64,000 nt of DNA from SHVO01 sp050246995 (GCA_050246995.1 JBFWVA010000006.1:124001-188000); one strand, 5' to 3'; positions 15,846 through 25,417 are shown, counted from the first letter of the stretch. Numbers and translations are program-made. The notes: a model not told the origin generated them from the letters alone.

Positions 15846-17087
15846 CTATTGCGCGGTCGTCTTGAGCATATCGTCGATCAAGAAGCCCTGGAACAGGTTG
15901 ATCCCCATCCGGGCGCCGACTTCGAGGGCGCGTTCGTTATCGACGCGGATGAGGACCGGCAATACATTGCAATCGATGAGGTACTTCACCGCGCGCTCGC
16001 GTTCTTTAAGAATATCCTCGGCGCCATTGCGCCAATGGATCTTTGCGATGCTCGCGCCGAGATAGTCGAGATCGACGAGGCCGACCGTCTGCGGGAAGAT
16101 CTGGTCGACCGCGATGGTGGCGCCCTTTGACTTGATAAGGCCCCGCGCAACCTGGAACTCGTCAAAGTTCTCGACGATGTTGGATTGACGAAACTCGAAT
16201 ACGACATCCTTGAGCACCGCTTCCGGCATGCGCTCGATGAAGTTCTCGAACTGCTCGGTGAAAACGCTTTCGACGTTGAGATTAACCGAGCAGCGGCCGC
16301 CCTTCGTATGCATCGCCTCGAAAGCCTGCAAAAGGATTTGATCAAGCACGAGTGTGAATTCGTTGAATAAACGGCCCGAACCGCGCATTTCGACATCGAC
16401 GAACAACGGCTTGCGCAAGAGATCCATGCTTATGAAGTACTCGGTCAGCACCCGTTCCATGGGCCTGCCGGGCACGTGCATGCAGATGTCCTGATCGCGC
16501 ACGAAGGCCTTAATGAATTTCTCGGTCCCGAACTTCTCGTACGCCTTCATCACGTTCTTGATGTCGTTCGTGGTGAGCGGACGGAGCTGTTTGTTGCCTT
16601 CTTCCTGTTCGGCGGCGTTGCGCTGGGCGACTTCCGCATATTTGGCGACGCGGTCCGCGGCCGAGCGGTAGTTGTTGACGAGATCGTACGACAACACGAG
16701 GCGGCTCTGGTCGATGCTGCCGAAGCTGCCTGGAAAATTGCGCTCGATCGTCCGCAGCATCTCGACCTTAAGGTCGCGCACGAGGCCAATCAGCGCGGTC
16801 TCGGTCACCTTCGCGAGGATCCCGAAGTCGGAGGTGGAGACTTGATACGTGTGACCGTGCCGCTTGGCGCCGATGGCGGCCATGCCTTCGCCGATCTGCG
16901 CGACCAGCGCGGGCGTACGCTTGGTCTCGGGCAGCGCCGCGGCGACACTTACTATTACGAGATTTACTCCGGCCTCCGGCGCATGGCGCCACTGACCCAT
17001 ATCCTGGACAAGGGCGCGCAAATCCTTCAGGCGCACGCCGCCTGCTCCACCGTCGCCTGCCGCTGGCGTGGTCGCTACGTCAGACAT
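15846..17087 (-). CDS. Protein with degenerate EAL-fold domain
   Basis: A 413-residue cytoplasmic protein. The C-terminal part (about 215-410) follows an EAL phosphodiesterase layout: CSVNLNVES (266-274), VVFEFRQSNIVENFDEF (295-311), a GLIKSKGATIAVDQIF stretch, YLGASIAKIHW (342-352) and FQGFLIDDML (399-408). The catalytic set is damaged. EAL is VEM, ExxES is EFRQS, the DDFG metal site is VDQI, and KID is KIH. It is thus probably a non-hydrolytic c-di-GMP receptor or a protein-binding module. The N-terminal half (about 20-200) has no domain I recognise. It lies 38 bases upstream of the phosphatase gene on the same strand... reading order EAL-like gene then phosphatase, so co-transcription is plausible. 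Confidence 0.75.
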   Translation of the reverse strand: MSDVATTPAAGDGGAGGVRLKDLRALVQDMGQWRHAPEAGVNLVIVSVAAALPETKRTPALVAQIGEGMAAIGAKRHGHTYQVSTSDFGILAKVTETALIGLVRDLKVEMLRTIERNFPGSFGSIDQSRLVLSYDLVNNYRSAADRVAKYAEVAQRNAAEQEEGNKQLRPLTTNDIKNVMKAYEKFGTEKFIKAFVRDQDICMHVPGRPMERVLTEYFISMDLLRKPLFVDVEMRGSGRLFNEFTLVLDQILLQAFEAMHTKGGRCSVNLNVESVFTEQFENFIERMPEAVLKDVVFEFRQSNIVENFDEFQVARGLIKSKGATIAVDQIFPQTVGLVDLDYLGASIAKIHWRNGAEDILKERERAVKYLIDCNVLPVLIRVDNERALEVGARMGINLFQGFLIDDMLKTTAQ

Positions 17088-17398
17088 CCCGCCCCTGTCC
17101 TGGCCGAAGGCCGCGGCCCGGTAACCGCTTCACAAAACCGACAAAAGTCATACAGGCCCTCGTTTCGGCCAAGCTATCCCGTAACCCCGCACGGGTCAAT
17201 TAAAGCCATGATAAAGTTGGACTTTCCAAGCTTGATGAGCGGTGCGGCCTCACCCCATACCTCAACTGAGAGGTTCCACCTTTGACGGGGGACAAAACCG
17301 CGCGGAATGTGTTGAAGAAAAAAGATAAACCGGAAATTGGGGTTCCCGGCGGGCCGGGAGTAAAGGACAATGGGCAATACAAGGCGGGGGAGGTGCGT
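17088..17398. other. Divergent control region of EAL-like gene and beta-oxidation operon
   Basis: This 311-base gap separates divergent genes and must hold both promoters. The only clear structure is a 16-base palindrome TCCCGGCGGGCCGGGA (17344-17359), about 40 bases before the SCP2-domain start. A TTG-started extension of that gene (from 17282) is open but lacks a convincing ribosome binding site. No promoter matches consensus well enough to call. Confidence 0.4.
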
Positions 17399-17707
17399 AT
17401 GAGCCTGGACGATCTGGTCGGAGAGATGTCGGCGCAAGCCGATAAGCTCAAAGAGTTGAATCACTCCGTCCTGTTTGACCTGGGCGACGAGGGGAAAATC
17501 CTGCTCGATGCCACAGGGGGCGAGGTCAAAATCACGCCCAATCCGGAGAGCGAGGACGCGGAGACGACCCTGGTACTTTCGAGCGACAACCTTGTGAAGC
17601 TCGTGAACGGCGACTTGAACCCGATGGTGGCCTTTACGCTGGGAAAGCTGAAAGTGTTTGGCTCCAAGGGCATCGCGCTGAAACTCTCTAGCCTTCTCGA
17701 TAAGTAG
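17399..17707 (+). CDS. SCP2 sterol-binding-domain protein
   Basis: A 102-residue single-domain SCP2 protein. The family forms a hydrophobic pocket for lipids or acyl-CoA. Visible are LLDATGGEVKITP, a TTLVLSSDNLVKLVNGDLNP strand-helix unit and the family's closing helix (GKLKVFGSKGIALKLSSLL). ATG 17399 has GGGGGAGG seven bases upstream, better than an upstream TTG frame. It precedes fadD by 15 bases and is the first gene of the fatty-acid degradation operon, so it likely carries or buffers acyl substrates in the cytoplasm. Confidence 0.9.
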   Translation: MSLDDLVGEMSAQADKLKELNHSVLFDLGDEGKILLDATGGEVKITPNPESEDAETTLVLSSDNLVKLVNGDLNPMVAFTLGKLKVFGSKGIALKLSSLLDK

Positions 17708-17722
17708 GGCGCGGGCCTCCGC

Positions 17723-19420
17723 ATGAACGCAGACGGTTCATCGCAAGGATCGAGCTATCCATGGCTGAAGAGCTATCCCGCCTTCGCGCCTTGGAACATG
17801 CCGCTGCCTTCGGCGCCGGTGTTTAACATCCTGCATGACGCTGCCGCGAAGTTCGCGAGCCGTCCTGCGATGGATTTCTTCGGCAAACATTGGACTTACG
17901 CGGAAACCGCGGCCATGGCCGCGCACGCCGCGAAAGGGTTTCAAAAGCTCGGCGTGACCAAAGGCACGCGTGTCGGACTTCTGTTGCCGAACACGCCTTA
18001 TTATATCGCGGCTTACTTCGGCGTGCTGATGGCGGGCGGGATCGTGGTCAACATGAACCCGCTGTACGCCGTGCGCGAGTTGGAAGTCATGGTCAAGGAT
18101 TCCGGCGCGGAAGTGCTGGTCACCATGGACCTTACCGCCATGTATCCGAAAGCGCGCACGCTGCTCAACAACACCAACATCCGCAAGCTGGTGGTGTGTT
18201 CGATGACGGAAGCGCTGCCTTTGGGCACGGCGGTGTTGTTCAATCTCTTCCGCCGGTCGACGGTGGCTAACGTCGAGGAAGACGATCGCCAAGTGTGGTG
18301 GCAGGACCTCGCCGACAACGACGGCAAATACGAACGCGTTGCGATAGATCCCAAGGAAGACATCGCCGTACTTCAGTACACCGGCGGCACCACGGGCCTC
18401 CCAAAGGGCGCCATGCTCACGCATGCCAATATCACGGCGAATGCACGCATGGTCTCGAGCTGGCACGGAAGCCCGGTGTATGGGCATGAGAAATTCCTCG
18501 CCGCCCTGCCGTTCTTCCATGTCTTCGCCATGACGGTCGCGCTCCTCTGCGCCATGGACCTCGGCGCGGAGATCATCATGATGCCGCGCTTCGAACTCAA
18601 AGACGCGCTCAAGAAGATCGACAAGAAGAAGCCGACGGTGTTTCCGGCCGTGCCGACCATCTTCACGGCGATCAACGCCTCGCCCCTGTCCAAAAACTAT
18701 GACCTGACGTCGCTGAAGCTTTGTATATCGGGCGGCGCGCCCTTGCCGGTCGAGGTCAAACACGAATTCGAAGAGAGCAGCGGCTGCGTGGTGGTGGAAG
18801 GCTATGGCCTTTCAGAGACCTCGCCCGTGGTCTGCACGAATCCTACTCACGGCATCAACAAGTCGGGCTCGGTTGGATTGCCGATGCCGAACACCATCAT
18901 CGAAATCCGCGCCCTAGACGACGACCGCGTGCTCGGCATCGGCGAAAAAGGCGAAATCTGTGTGCGCGGCCCGCAGGTCATGAAAGGCTATTGGAATCGC
19001 CCGGAAGACACCGCGGACGTCATGAAAAACGGCGCATTCCACACCGGCGACGTCGGTTACATCGACGAAGACGGTTACGTCTTCATCGTCGACCGCATCA
19101 AGGACATGATCAACGCTTCCGGCTACAAGATCTATCCGCGCATGGTCGAGGAAGCCATTCACCTGCATCCGGCGGTCGAGGAAGTGACCGTGATCGGCAT
19201 CGAGGATCCGTACCGCGGCCAGGCGCCAAAAGCCTTCATAAAGGTCCGTGCAGGCATGACGTTGAGCGAAGCCGAAATTCGCGAGTTCTTGAAAGAGAAA
19301 CTGTCGAAAATCGAACAGCCCGCCCAATATGAATTCAGAGACGTTCTGCCGAAGACTCTCATCGGCAAGCTTTCAAAGAAGGAATTGAAACAGGAAGAAG
19401 CCGCCAAATCCGGCGGCTGA
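17723..19420 (+). CDS. fadD: Long-chain fatty-acid--CoA ligase
   Basis: A 565-residue acyl-adenylate-forming enzyme that activates fatty acids with ATP and CoA, the entry step of beta-oxidation. The AMP-binding P-loop-like motif YTGGTTGLPKGAMLTH is at about 215-230. Further core motifs are VEGYGLSETSP and the C-terminal hinge VFIVDRIKDMINASGYKIYP, and the catalytic lysine is in KTLIGKLSKKEL. Length is normal for FadD. It is followed after 39 bases by the thiolase gene, all co-directional. Confidence 0.94.
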   Translation: MNADGSSQGSSYPWLKSYPAFAPWNMPLPSAPVFNILHDAAAKFASRPAMDFFGKHWTYAETAAMAAHAAKGFQKLGVTKGTRVGLLLPNTPYYIAAYFGVLMAGGIVVNMNPLYAVRELEVMVKDSGAEVLVTMDLTAMYPKARTLLNNTNIRKLVVCSMTEALPLGTAVLFNLFRRSTVANVEEDDRQVWWQDLADNDGKYERVAIDPKEDIAVLQYTGGTTGLPKGAMLTHANITANARMVSSWHGSPVYGHEKFLAALPFFHVFAMTVALLCAMDLGAEIIMMPRFELKDALKKIDKKKPTVFPAVPTIFTAINASPLSKNYDLTSLKLCISGGAPLPVEVKHEFEESSGCVVVEGYGLSETSPVVCTNPTHGINKSGSVGLPMPNTIIEIRALDDDRVLGIGEKGEICVRGPQVMKGYWNRPEDTADVMKNGAFHTGDVGYIDEDGYVFIVDRIKDMINASGYKIYPRMVEEAIHLHPAVEEVTVIGIEDPYRGQAPKAFIKVRAGMTLSEAEIREFLKEKLSKIEQPAQYEFRDVLPKTLIGKLSKKELKQEEAAKSGG

Positions 19421-19459
19421 ACCTGTTCATACAAAGACACAGGCAAAGGGAACAAAGCC

Positions 19460-20596
19460 ATGACCAACGTCGTCATCTGCGGTTACGCCCGCTCACCCTT
19501 CACGCTCGCCAACAAAGGCGCGCTCAAGAAGACGCGCCCAGACGATCTCGCCGCCGCCGTGATCAAAAGCCTCGTGGAACGCACGAAGGTGAACCCCGCC
19601 GATATCGAGGACATCGCGCTTGGCTGCGCGTTCCCGGAAGGCGAGCAAGGCATGAACATGGGCCGCATCGTCGCCTTCCTGGCCGGGCTTCCCAACAGCA
19701 CTGCGGGCGACACGGTGAACCGCTTCTGCGGGTCCTCCATGCAGACCATTCATCAGGCCGCTGGATCGATCATGATGGGCGCGGGTGATGCCTTCATCGC
19801 CGCCGGTGTTGAAAGCATGAGCCGCGTGCCCATGGGCGGCTACAACTTCATGCCCAATCCTATCCTCGTCGACGCCGGACACGCCGCCTACATCGGCATG
19901 GGTGAAACCGCCGAGAACCTGGCGCAGAAGTATCAGATCCCCCGCGCCAAGCAGGAAGCTTTCGCGATGGAAAGCCATCAGCGCGCCGCGAAAGCTCAGG
20001 CGTCCGGAAAGTTCAAGGACGAGATCGTTCCGGTGAAAGGCGAAGGCGGCATGGTCGACACAGACGGCTGTATCCGCCCCGACACCAACCTAGAAGCGCT
20101 CGCGGGTCTGAAGCCGGCGTTCAAGGAAACGGGCTCGGTCACAGCGGGCACATCTTCTCCGCTCACCGACGGCGCTTCGGCCGTTCTGGTGTGCAGCGAG
20201 CAGTATGCCGCGAAGAACAACCTGAAGCCGCTCGCTCGCATCAAGTCGATCGCGGTCGCGGGTTGCGCGCCGGAGATCATGGGCATCGGTCCGGTGCCCG
20301 CCGTGCAAAAGGCGCTGTTACGCGCCGGACTCAAAATCGGCGACATCGACCTCATTGAACTTAATGAAGCCTTCGCCGCCCAGGCGATGTCGGTGATGCA
20401 GGAACTCGGCATCGATCCGGCCAAAACCAATATCGATGGCGGCGCGCTGGCCATGGGCCACCCGCTCGGCGCCTCGGGCGGGCGTATCACCGGTAAGGCC
20501 GCGGCGCTCCTTCAGCGTGAAAAGAAGAAGTACGCCCTCGCCAGTATGTGCATCGGCGGCGGACAAGGCATCGCCACTGTCCTCGAAGCCCTTTAA
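19460..20596 (+). CDS. fadA: Acetyl-CoA C-acyltransferase (3-ketoacyl-CoA thiolase)
   Basis: A 378-residue thiolase that cleaves 3-ketoacyl-CoA with CoA, the last step of each beta-oxidation round. The nucleophilic cysteine lies in NRFCGSSMQTIHQAAG; the second-half motifs ELNEAFAAQ, ALAMGHPLGASGGRI and the acid/base cysteine in SMCIGGGQG are all intact. Encoded 15 bases before the HAD-ECH fusion, its expected partner in a trifunctional complex. Confidence 0.95.
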   Translation: MTNVVICGYARSPFTLANKGALKKTRPDDLAAAVIKSLVERTKVNPADIEDIALGCAFPEGEQGMNMGRIVAFLAGLPNSTAGDTVNRFCGSSMQTIHQAAGSIMMGAGDAFIAAGVESMSRVPMGGYNFMPNPILVDAGHAAYIGMGETAENLAQKYQIPRAKQEAFAMESHQRAAKAQASGKFKDEIVPVKGEGGMVDTDGCIRPDTNLEALAGLKPAFKETGSVTAGTSSPLTDGASAVLVCSEQYAAKNNLKPLARIKSIAVAGCAPEIMGIGPVPAVQKALLRAGLKIGDIDLIELNEAFAAQAMSVMQELGIDPAKTNIDGGALAMGHPLGASGGRITGKAAALLQREKKKYALASMCIGGGQGIATVLEAL

Positions 20597-20610
20597 GGGA
20601 GTTTCGGCCC

Positions 20611-22947
20611 ATGGCTGAGATCAAAAAAGCCGCCGTCATCGGCGCGGGCGTGATGGGTGCCGGCATCGCCGCACATATCACCAATGCGGGCGTACCCGTC
20701 GTGCTCCTCGACATCGTCCCGAAGGACGGCGCGAACCGGAATGCTATTGCGGAGGGCGCCGTCGCGAAGCTTCAGAAGGCCGATCCCGCGCCGTTCATGT
20801 CCAAGCGGAATGCGAACCTCATCACAACAGGCAATCTCGAGGACAACCTCGATCTTCTCGCCGACTGCGACTGGATCGTCGAGGCGATCATCGAGCGTTT
20901 GGACATCAAGCAGGACCTTTACAAGAAGGTCGAGAAACACCGAAAAAAGGGCTCGGTGGTGTCCTCCAACACCTCGACCATTCCGTTGAAAGAACTCACC
21001 GCCGGCATGCCCGAAAGCATGGTGCCGGACTTCATGATCACCCACTTCTTCAACCCACCGCGCTACATGCGCCTTTTGGAAATCGTGGGCGGTCCGAAGA
21101 CCCGCAAAGACGCACTACAGATGGTGCGCGATTTCGGCGATATCCGCCTCGGCAAGGGCGTAGTGATCGCGAAAGACACTCCGGGATTCATCGGCAACCG
21201 CATCGGCATCTACTGGATGCAGAACGCCGTCGTCGAAGCGCTGAACCTCGGGCTTTCCATCGATGAAGCCGATGCCGTCGGCGCGCGTCCCTTCGGCATT
21301 CCAAAAACCGGTGTATTCGGACTTCTGGACCTGATCGGCATCGACCTGATGCCGCACCTCACCAAGTCCATGCTCTCGCTTCTGCCCAAGACCGATCCGT
21401 ACGTCGCTATCTCCGGCGAAGTTCCGGTCGTGACGACAATGCTCAAGAACGGCTGGATCGGCCGCAAGGGCCCGGGCGGCTTCTATCGGCTGCGCAAAGA
21501 CGGCGCGAACAAGATCAAGGAAAGCATCAACCTGAAGACCGGCGAATACGCCCCGAGCGTGAAGTCGGGCCTTGAAAGCGTGGACGCCGGCAAGAAGGGC
21601 GGACTCAAGGGCGTCGTCGAACACGCCGATAAGGGCGGTCAGTATGCTTGGAAACTGGCGAGCAAGGGTCTCACTTATACCGCCGCGCTCGTGCCGGAAA
21701 TCGCCGACACCATTGTCGATGTCGATGAGGCGATGAAGGACGGCTACGGTTGGAAGACCGGACCGTTCGAACTCATCGATCAACTCGGCGCGAAATGGTT
21801 CGCCGACAAGCTGGCCGCCGAAAAGATGACCGTGCCGCCGCTCTTAAAGCTCGCCGCGGAAAAAGGCGGCTTCTACAAAACCGAAGGCAAGTCGCTCAAA
21901 TACCTGACGGTCGAAGGCGACTATAAGGATGTCGTGCGCGCGCCGGGTGTTCTGCGCCTTTCGGATGTCAAACGCGGGGCGACACCGATCATCAAGAACC
22001 CGTCCGCCAAGGTGTGGGATCTCGGCGACGGTGTAGCGTGCTTCGAATTTACGTCGCGCGCCAACAGCCTCGATCCGATGACGATGCAAGGCTACAAGGA
22101 CGTCCTGAAGCTGTTCAAGAACGACAAGAAGTGGAAGGGCCTCGTCATCCATAACGAGGGGCCGAACTTCTCGGTCGGCGCGAATATCGGCCTCATGCTC
22201 TTCGCCGCCAACATCGCGATCTACAGCGAAATCGAAACGCAGATCGAAGACGGTCAGAAGACTTACATGCAGCTCAAGCAGGCGCCGTTCCCGGTGGTGG
22301 CGGCGCCGTTGGGCATGGCCCTTGGCGGCGGCTGCGAGATTCTTCTTCACAGCGCCGCTATTCAGGCCCACGCGGAAACTTATACCGGTCTCGTGGAAGT
22401 CGGCGTCGGCGTGATCCCGGCCTGGGGCGGGTGCAAGGAGATGCTGCTGCGCTTCAAGAAGGATCCGAAGTTGCCCAAGGGTCCGATCCCGGCAGTGGCT
22501 AAAGCGTTCGAGATGATCGGCACCGCGCAAGTCGCGAAATCGGCTTTCGAAGCCAAGGAAATGGGCATCCTGCGCAAGGAAGACGGCATCAGCATGAACC
22601 GCGACCGCCTGCTTGCCGACGCGAAAGCGAAGGCGCTGAAGCTGGCCGAGAATTACGCGCCGCCGAAGGAAGAAACGATTTCACTTCCGGGCGCGGGTGG
22701 GGTTGCCGCACTGAAGGTGGCGCTGCAGGGCCTGATGCTACAAGGCAAGGTCACACCGCACGACGAGACCGTGTCGCTGGCTCTGGCCAACGTGCTCACG
22801 GGCGGCAAGACGGACTTCAAGGACGAACTCACCGAGAAGGACCTGCTCAAGCTCGAGCGAAACGCCTTCCTCGAACTCGCGAAGAACCCGAACACTCTCG
22901 CGCGCATGGAACACATGCTCGATACGGGAAAGCCGCTGCGTAACTAA
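20611..22947 (+). CDS. 3-hydroxyacyl-CoA dehydrogenase / enoyl-CoA hydratase fusion (FadN-like order)
   Basis: A 778-residue bifunctional enzyme catalysing hydration of enoyl-CoA and NAD-dependent oxidation of the 3-hydroxy product. The dehydrogenase comes first: the NAD fold GAGVMGAGIAAH is at about 9-20, followed by SNTSTIPL and ITHFFNPPRYM. The crotonase-type hydratase domain is C-terminal (about 465-700), with both catalytic glutamates in GGGCEILLHS and GLVEVGVGVIPAWGG. This HAD-then-ECH order is opposite to Escherichia coli FadB and matches FadN of Bacillus subtilis. ATG 20611 follows AAGGGAG; the longer frame starting inside fadA is rejected. Confidence 0.93.
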   Translation: MAEIKKAAVIGAGVMGAGIAAHITNAGVPVVLLDIVPKDGANRNAIAEGAVAKLQKADPAPFMSKRNANLITTGNLEDNLDLLADCDWIVEAIIERLDIKQDLYKKVEKHRKKGSVVSSNTSTIPLKELTAGMPESMVPDFMITHFFNPPRYMRLLEIVGGPKTRKDALQMVRDFGDIRLGKGVVIAKDTPGFIGNRIGIYWMQNAVVEALNLGLSIDEADAVGARPFGIPKTGVFGLLDLIGIDLMPHLTKSMLSLLPKTDPYVAISGEVPVVTTMLKNGWIGRKGPGGFYRLRKDGANKIKESINLKTGEYAPSVKSGLESVDAGKKGGLKGVVEHADKGGQYAWKLASKGLTYTAALVPEIADTIVDVDEAMKDGYGWKTGPFELIDQLGAKWFADKLAAEKMTVPPLLKLAAEKGGFYKTEGKSLKYLTVEGDYKDVVRAPGVLRLSDVKRGATPIIKNPSAKVWDLGDGVACFEFTSRANSLDPMTMQGYKDVLKLFKNDKKWKGLVIHNEGPNFSVGANIGLMLFAANIAIYSEIETQIEDGQKTYMQLKQAPFPVVAAPLGMALGGGCEILLHSAAIQAHAETYTGLVEVGVGVIPAWGGCKEMLLRFKKDPKLPKGPIPAVAKAFEMIGTAQVAKSAFEAKEMGILRKEDGISMNRDRLLADAKAKALKLAENYAPPKEETISLPGAGGVAALKVALQGLMLQGKVTPHDETVSLALANVLTGGKTDFKDELTEKDLLKLERNAFLELAKNPNTLARMEHMLDTGKPLRN

Positions 22948-22953
22948 ATTTAA

Positions 22954-22986
22954 CTGTCACGCCTCGGCCCGACCGGGACATGACAG
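22954..22986. repeat. Intergenic hairpin inside the beta-oxidation operon
   Basis: CTGTCA (22954-22959) pairs with TGACAG (22981-22986), with an inner CGG/CCG pairing possible. It lies between the HAD-ECH fusion and the dioxygenase-like gene and has no T-tract, so it may be a processing or partial-termination point. Confidence 0.3.
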
Positions 22987-23001
22987 AGATAGAAGACGAA
23001 G

Positions 23002-23604
23002 ATGATTATACGCCGTACCCTTCTTACGTACCTTCCCCTCGCCGCGCTGCTCGCCGCGCTTCCCGCGCGTGCGTCTTTGCGTCCGGGCGAAGACGATGCT
23101 TTTTTTGCGAAATACAAAGCGCCGGAAGGATCTTCTTTTTTTATATCGAACACACCGAAGAGCGAAAAAGGCGACCGCATGGTCGTGCGCGGCGTGGTGA
23201 TGGATGCGGCAAAAAAACCGATCCCCAATGCCTCGGTGTACATTTATCACACCGACGCCGAGGGCCGTTACAACAACACCGAACCACGACCGGGCTTCGG
23301 TGGTGAAAGCCCGCGCCTGTTCGCTTACATGCGCACCGACGCCGTTGGCCGCTATGTGTACGGCGGCGTTCGGCCGGCGGCCTATCCCGGACTGACCTTG
23401 CCCGCCCACGTGCACTTCGTAGTGCAAGCGGATGGGTTCCGGCCGCGTGTCTTCGAGTTCTGGTTCGAAGGCGATCCAATGATCAAGGAAGACCATCTTG
23501 CCGGCCAGGCTAAGGATCCGGATCGTTTCCTGATCCTCGCCGCAGTGAGAGATTCAAACCGCGTTTGGCAGATTGCCAACGATATCGTCTTGGAACGGAA
23601 GTAG
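23002..23604 (+). CDS. Exported intradiol-dioxygenase-like protein
   Basis: A 200-residue protein with an N-terminal signal peptide (RRTLLTYLPLAALLAALPARA, likely cleaved after ARA near residue 24), then a transthyretin-like beta-barrel of the intradiol ring-cleavage dioxygenase family. All four expected Fe(III) ligands are in place: Y90 in DAEGRY, Y128 in RPAAYPG, and H136 and H138 in PAHVHF. Classical members open catechol or protocatechuate rings in the cytoplasm. This one is shorter and apparently periplasmic, so its substrate is unknown. It sits within the beta-oxidation operon, between the fusion enzyme and the acyl-CoA dehydrogenase, with 10 bases to the latter. Confidence 0.8.
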   Translation: MIIRRTLLTYLPLAALLAALPARASLRPGEDDAFFAKYKAPEGSSFFISNTPKSEKGDRMVVRGVVMDAAKKPIPNASVYIYHTDAEGRYNNTEPRPGFGGESPRLFAYMRTDAVGRYVYGGVRPAAYPGLTLPAHVHFVVQADGFRPRVFEFWFEGDPMIKEDHLAGQAKDPDRFLILAAVRDSNRVWQIANDIVLERK

Positions 23605-23614
23605 GAGAGAGACC

Positions 23615-25417
23615 ATGGCCGTCTACACCGCCCCCTTGCGCGACATGAAGTTCGTGTACCGCGAACTGTTCAATGGCGACGAGCTCCAAAAACTTCCGGG
23701 TTACGGCGACTTCAGCCCCGACGTGGTTGACGCCGTACTTGAGGAAGCCGCGAAGATCTCGCAAGAGGTTCTCTTCCCGATCAATCGCTCCGGCGACGAG
23801 GAAGGTTGCACCTTCGAGAACGGTGTCGTACGCACGCCCAAGGGCTTCAAGGAAGCCTACGATCAATTTACCGCCGGCGGCTGGACCGGTCTCGGCGCCG
23901 ATCAGGATTACGGCGGCCAGGGCGCTCCGAAGGCGCTGAACATGCTGGTCGAGGAAATGATCTGTTCCGCCAACATGTCTTTTGGCATGTACCCGGGCCT
24001 CACCCACGGCGCCTATAACGCTTTGAAACTCTACGGCACGGATGAGCAGAAGCAGCTCTATCTACCGAAGTTCGCCGATGGGAGCTGGAGCGGCACCATG
24101 TGTCTCACCGAGCCGCAATGCGGTACGGACTTGGGCCTCGTGCGTACCAAAGCTGATCCGCAGGCCGATGGCAGCTACAATCTCACCGGCACCAAGATCT
24201 TCATTTCGGCCGGGGAACACGACCTGACCCAAAACATCGTGCACCTGGTACTGGCGCGACTTCCCGACGCGCCGGCGGGCATTAAAGGCATCAGCCTTTT
24301 CATCTGCCCGAAGTTCCTGCCTAAAGAGGACGGCAGCGTGGGCCCGCGCAACGGCGCATCCTGCGGTTCCATCGAGCATAAGATGGGCATCAAGGCCTCG
24401 GCGACCTGTGTTATCAACTTCGACAATGCCAAGGGCTGGCTCGTCGGCGAAAAACACAAGGGTATGCGCGCCATGTTCGCGATGATGAACACCGCGCGTC
24501 TCGGTGTCGGCGTCCAAGGTCTCGGCCTGTCGGAGGCAGCCTATCAGGGCGGTCTCCTCTATGCCCGCGAGCGTCTGCAGGGCCGCGCGCTGAAGGGCGC
24601 ACAGTTCCCCGAGAAAGCCGCCGACCCGCTGATCGTCCATCCGGACGTGCGCAAAAACCTTCTGACCATGAAGGCCCTTACGGAAGGCATGCGCGCGCTC
24701 GTGATGTGGGTGTCGACAAGCCAAGACATGGCGGAAAAGGCCGCGACCGAGGAAGAGCGCACACGCCACGACGATTTGATCCAGTTCTTGACCCCTGTCG
24801 TGAAGGCCTTCGGCACCGACATCGGCTTCGACAACGCCAACATCGGCGTCCAGATATACGGCGGTCATGGCTACATCCGCGAGCACGGCATGGAGCAGTA
24901 TGTGCGCGACGCACGCATCACGCAGATCTACGAGGGCACCAATGGCATTCAGGCCCTGGATCTTGTGGGCCGCAAGATGACCGCTCATTACGGCCGATAT
25001 ATGCGCGCCTTCTTCCATCCGGTGCAGGCTTTCATCGAAGAAAACGCCGCCGATCCGAAGATGGAAGAGATCGTGCTAAACCTCGCCAAAGCCTTTGGCC
25101 GCCTCCAGCAGGCTGTCGGCGTGGTCGCACAGAAAGGCCTTGGCAACCCTAACGAAGCGGGCGCGGCGTCGAGCGACCTTCTCAAGCTGCTGAGTTACGT
25201 CTCGGTTGGCTACATGTGGGCCAAGATGGCGAAGCTCGCGTTCAGCAAGGAAGGCGATGACCCCACCGGGTTCTATAAGGGCAAGATCAAAACAGCGCGC
25301 TTCTATATGACCAAGCTGCTGCCACAGACCGGCGCCTTGCTCTCGACCATCCTCGCCGGCGGCGAAACGATCATGGACATGGAAGACGAACTATTCAGCG
25401 CCGCGGTGGCGGCGTAG
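23615..25417 (+). CDS. Acyl-CoA dehydrogenase with C-terminal extension
   Basis: A 600-residue FAD-dependent acyl-CoA dehydrogenase, the first oxidative step of beta-oxidation. Family motifs are clear: MCLTEPQCGTDLGLVRT, TKIFISAGEHDL, the flavin region GHGYIREHGMEQYVRD, and the catalytic-base region QIYEGTNGIQALDLVGRK. The length (600 rather than about 380 residues) and the final MTKLLPQTGALLSTI segment put it in the long subgroup with an extra C-terminal domain. ATG 23615 follows AGGAGAG; the in-frame start 14 codons upstream overlaps the previous gene and is rejected. Confidence 0.94.
   Translation: MAVYTAPLRDMKFVYRELFNGDELQKLPGYGDFSPDVVDAVLEEAAKISQEVLFPINRSGDEEGCTFENGVVRTPKGFKEAYDQFTAGGWTGLGADQDYGGQGAPKALNMLVEEMICSANMSFGMYPGLTHGAYNALKLYGTDEQKQLYLPKFADGSWSGTMCLTEPQCGTDLGLVRTKADPQADGSYNLTGTKIFISAGEHDLTQNIVHLVLARLPDAPAGIKGISLFICPKFLPKEDGSVGPRNGASCGSIEHKMGIKASATCVINFDNAKGWLVGEKHKGMRAMFAMMNTARLGVGVQGLGLSEAAYQGGLLYARERLQGRALKGAQFPEKAADPLIVHPDVRKNLLTMKALTEGMRALVMWVSTSQDMAEKAATEEERTRHDDLIQFLTPVVKAFGTDIGFDNANIGVQIYGGHGYIREHGMEQYVRDARITQIYEGTNGIQALDLVGRKMTAHYGRYMRAFFHPVQAFIEENAADPKMEEIVLNLAKAFGRLQQAVGVVAQKGLGNPNEAGAASSDLLKLLSYVSVGYMWAKMAKLAFSKEGDDPTGFYKGKIKTARFYMTKLLPQTGALLSTILAGGETIMDMEDELFSAAVAA

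Noticed and set aside
17282..17398. TTG-started N-terminal extension of the SCP2 protein
   Set aside because: The ATG at 17399 has a much better ribosome binding site, and the extension is not part of the SCP2 fold.
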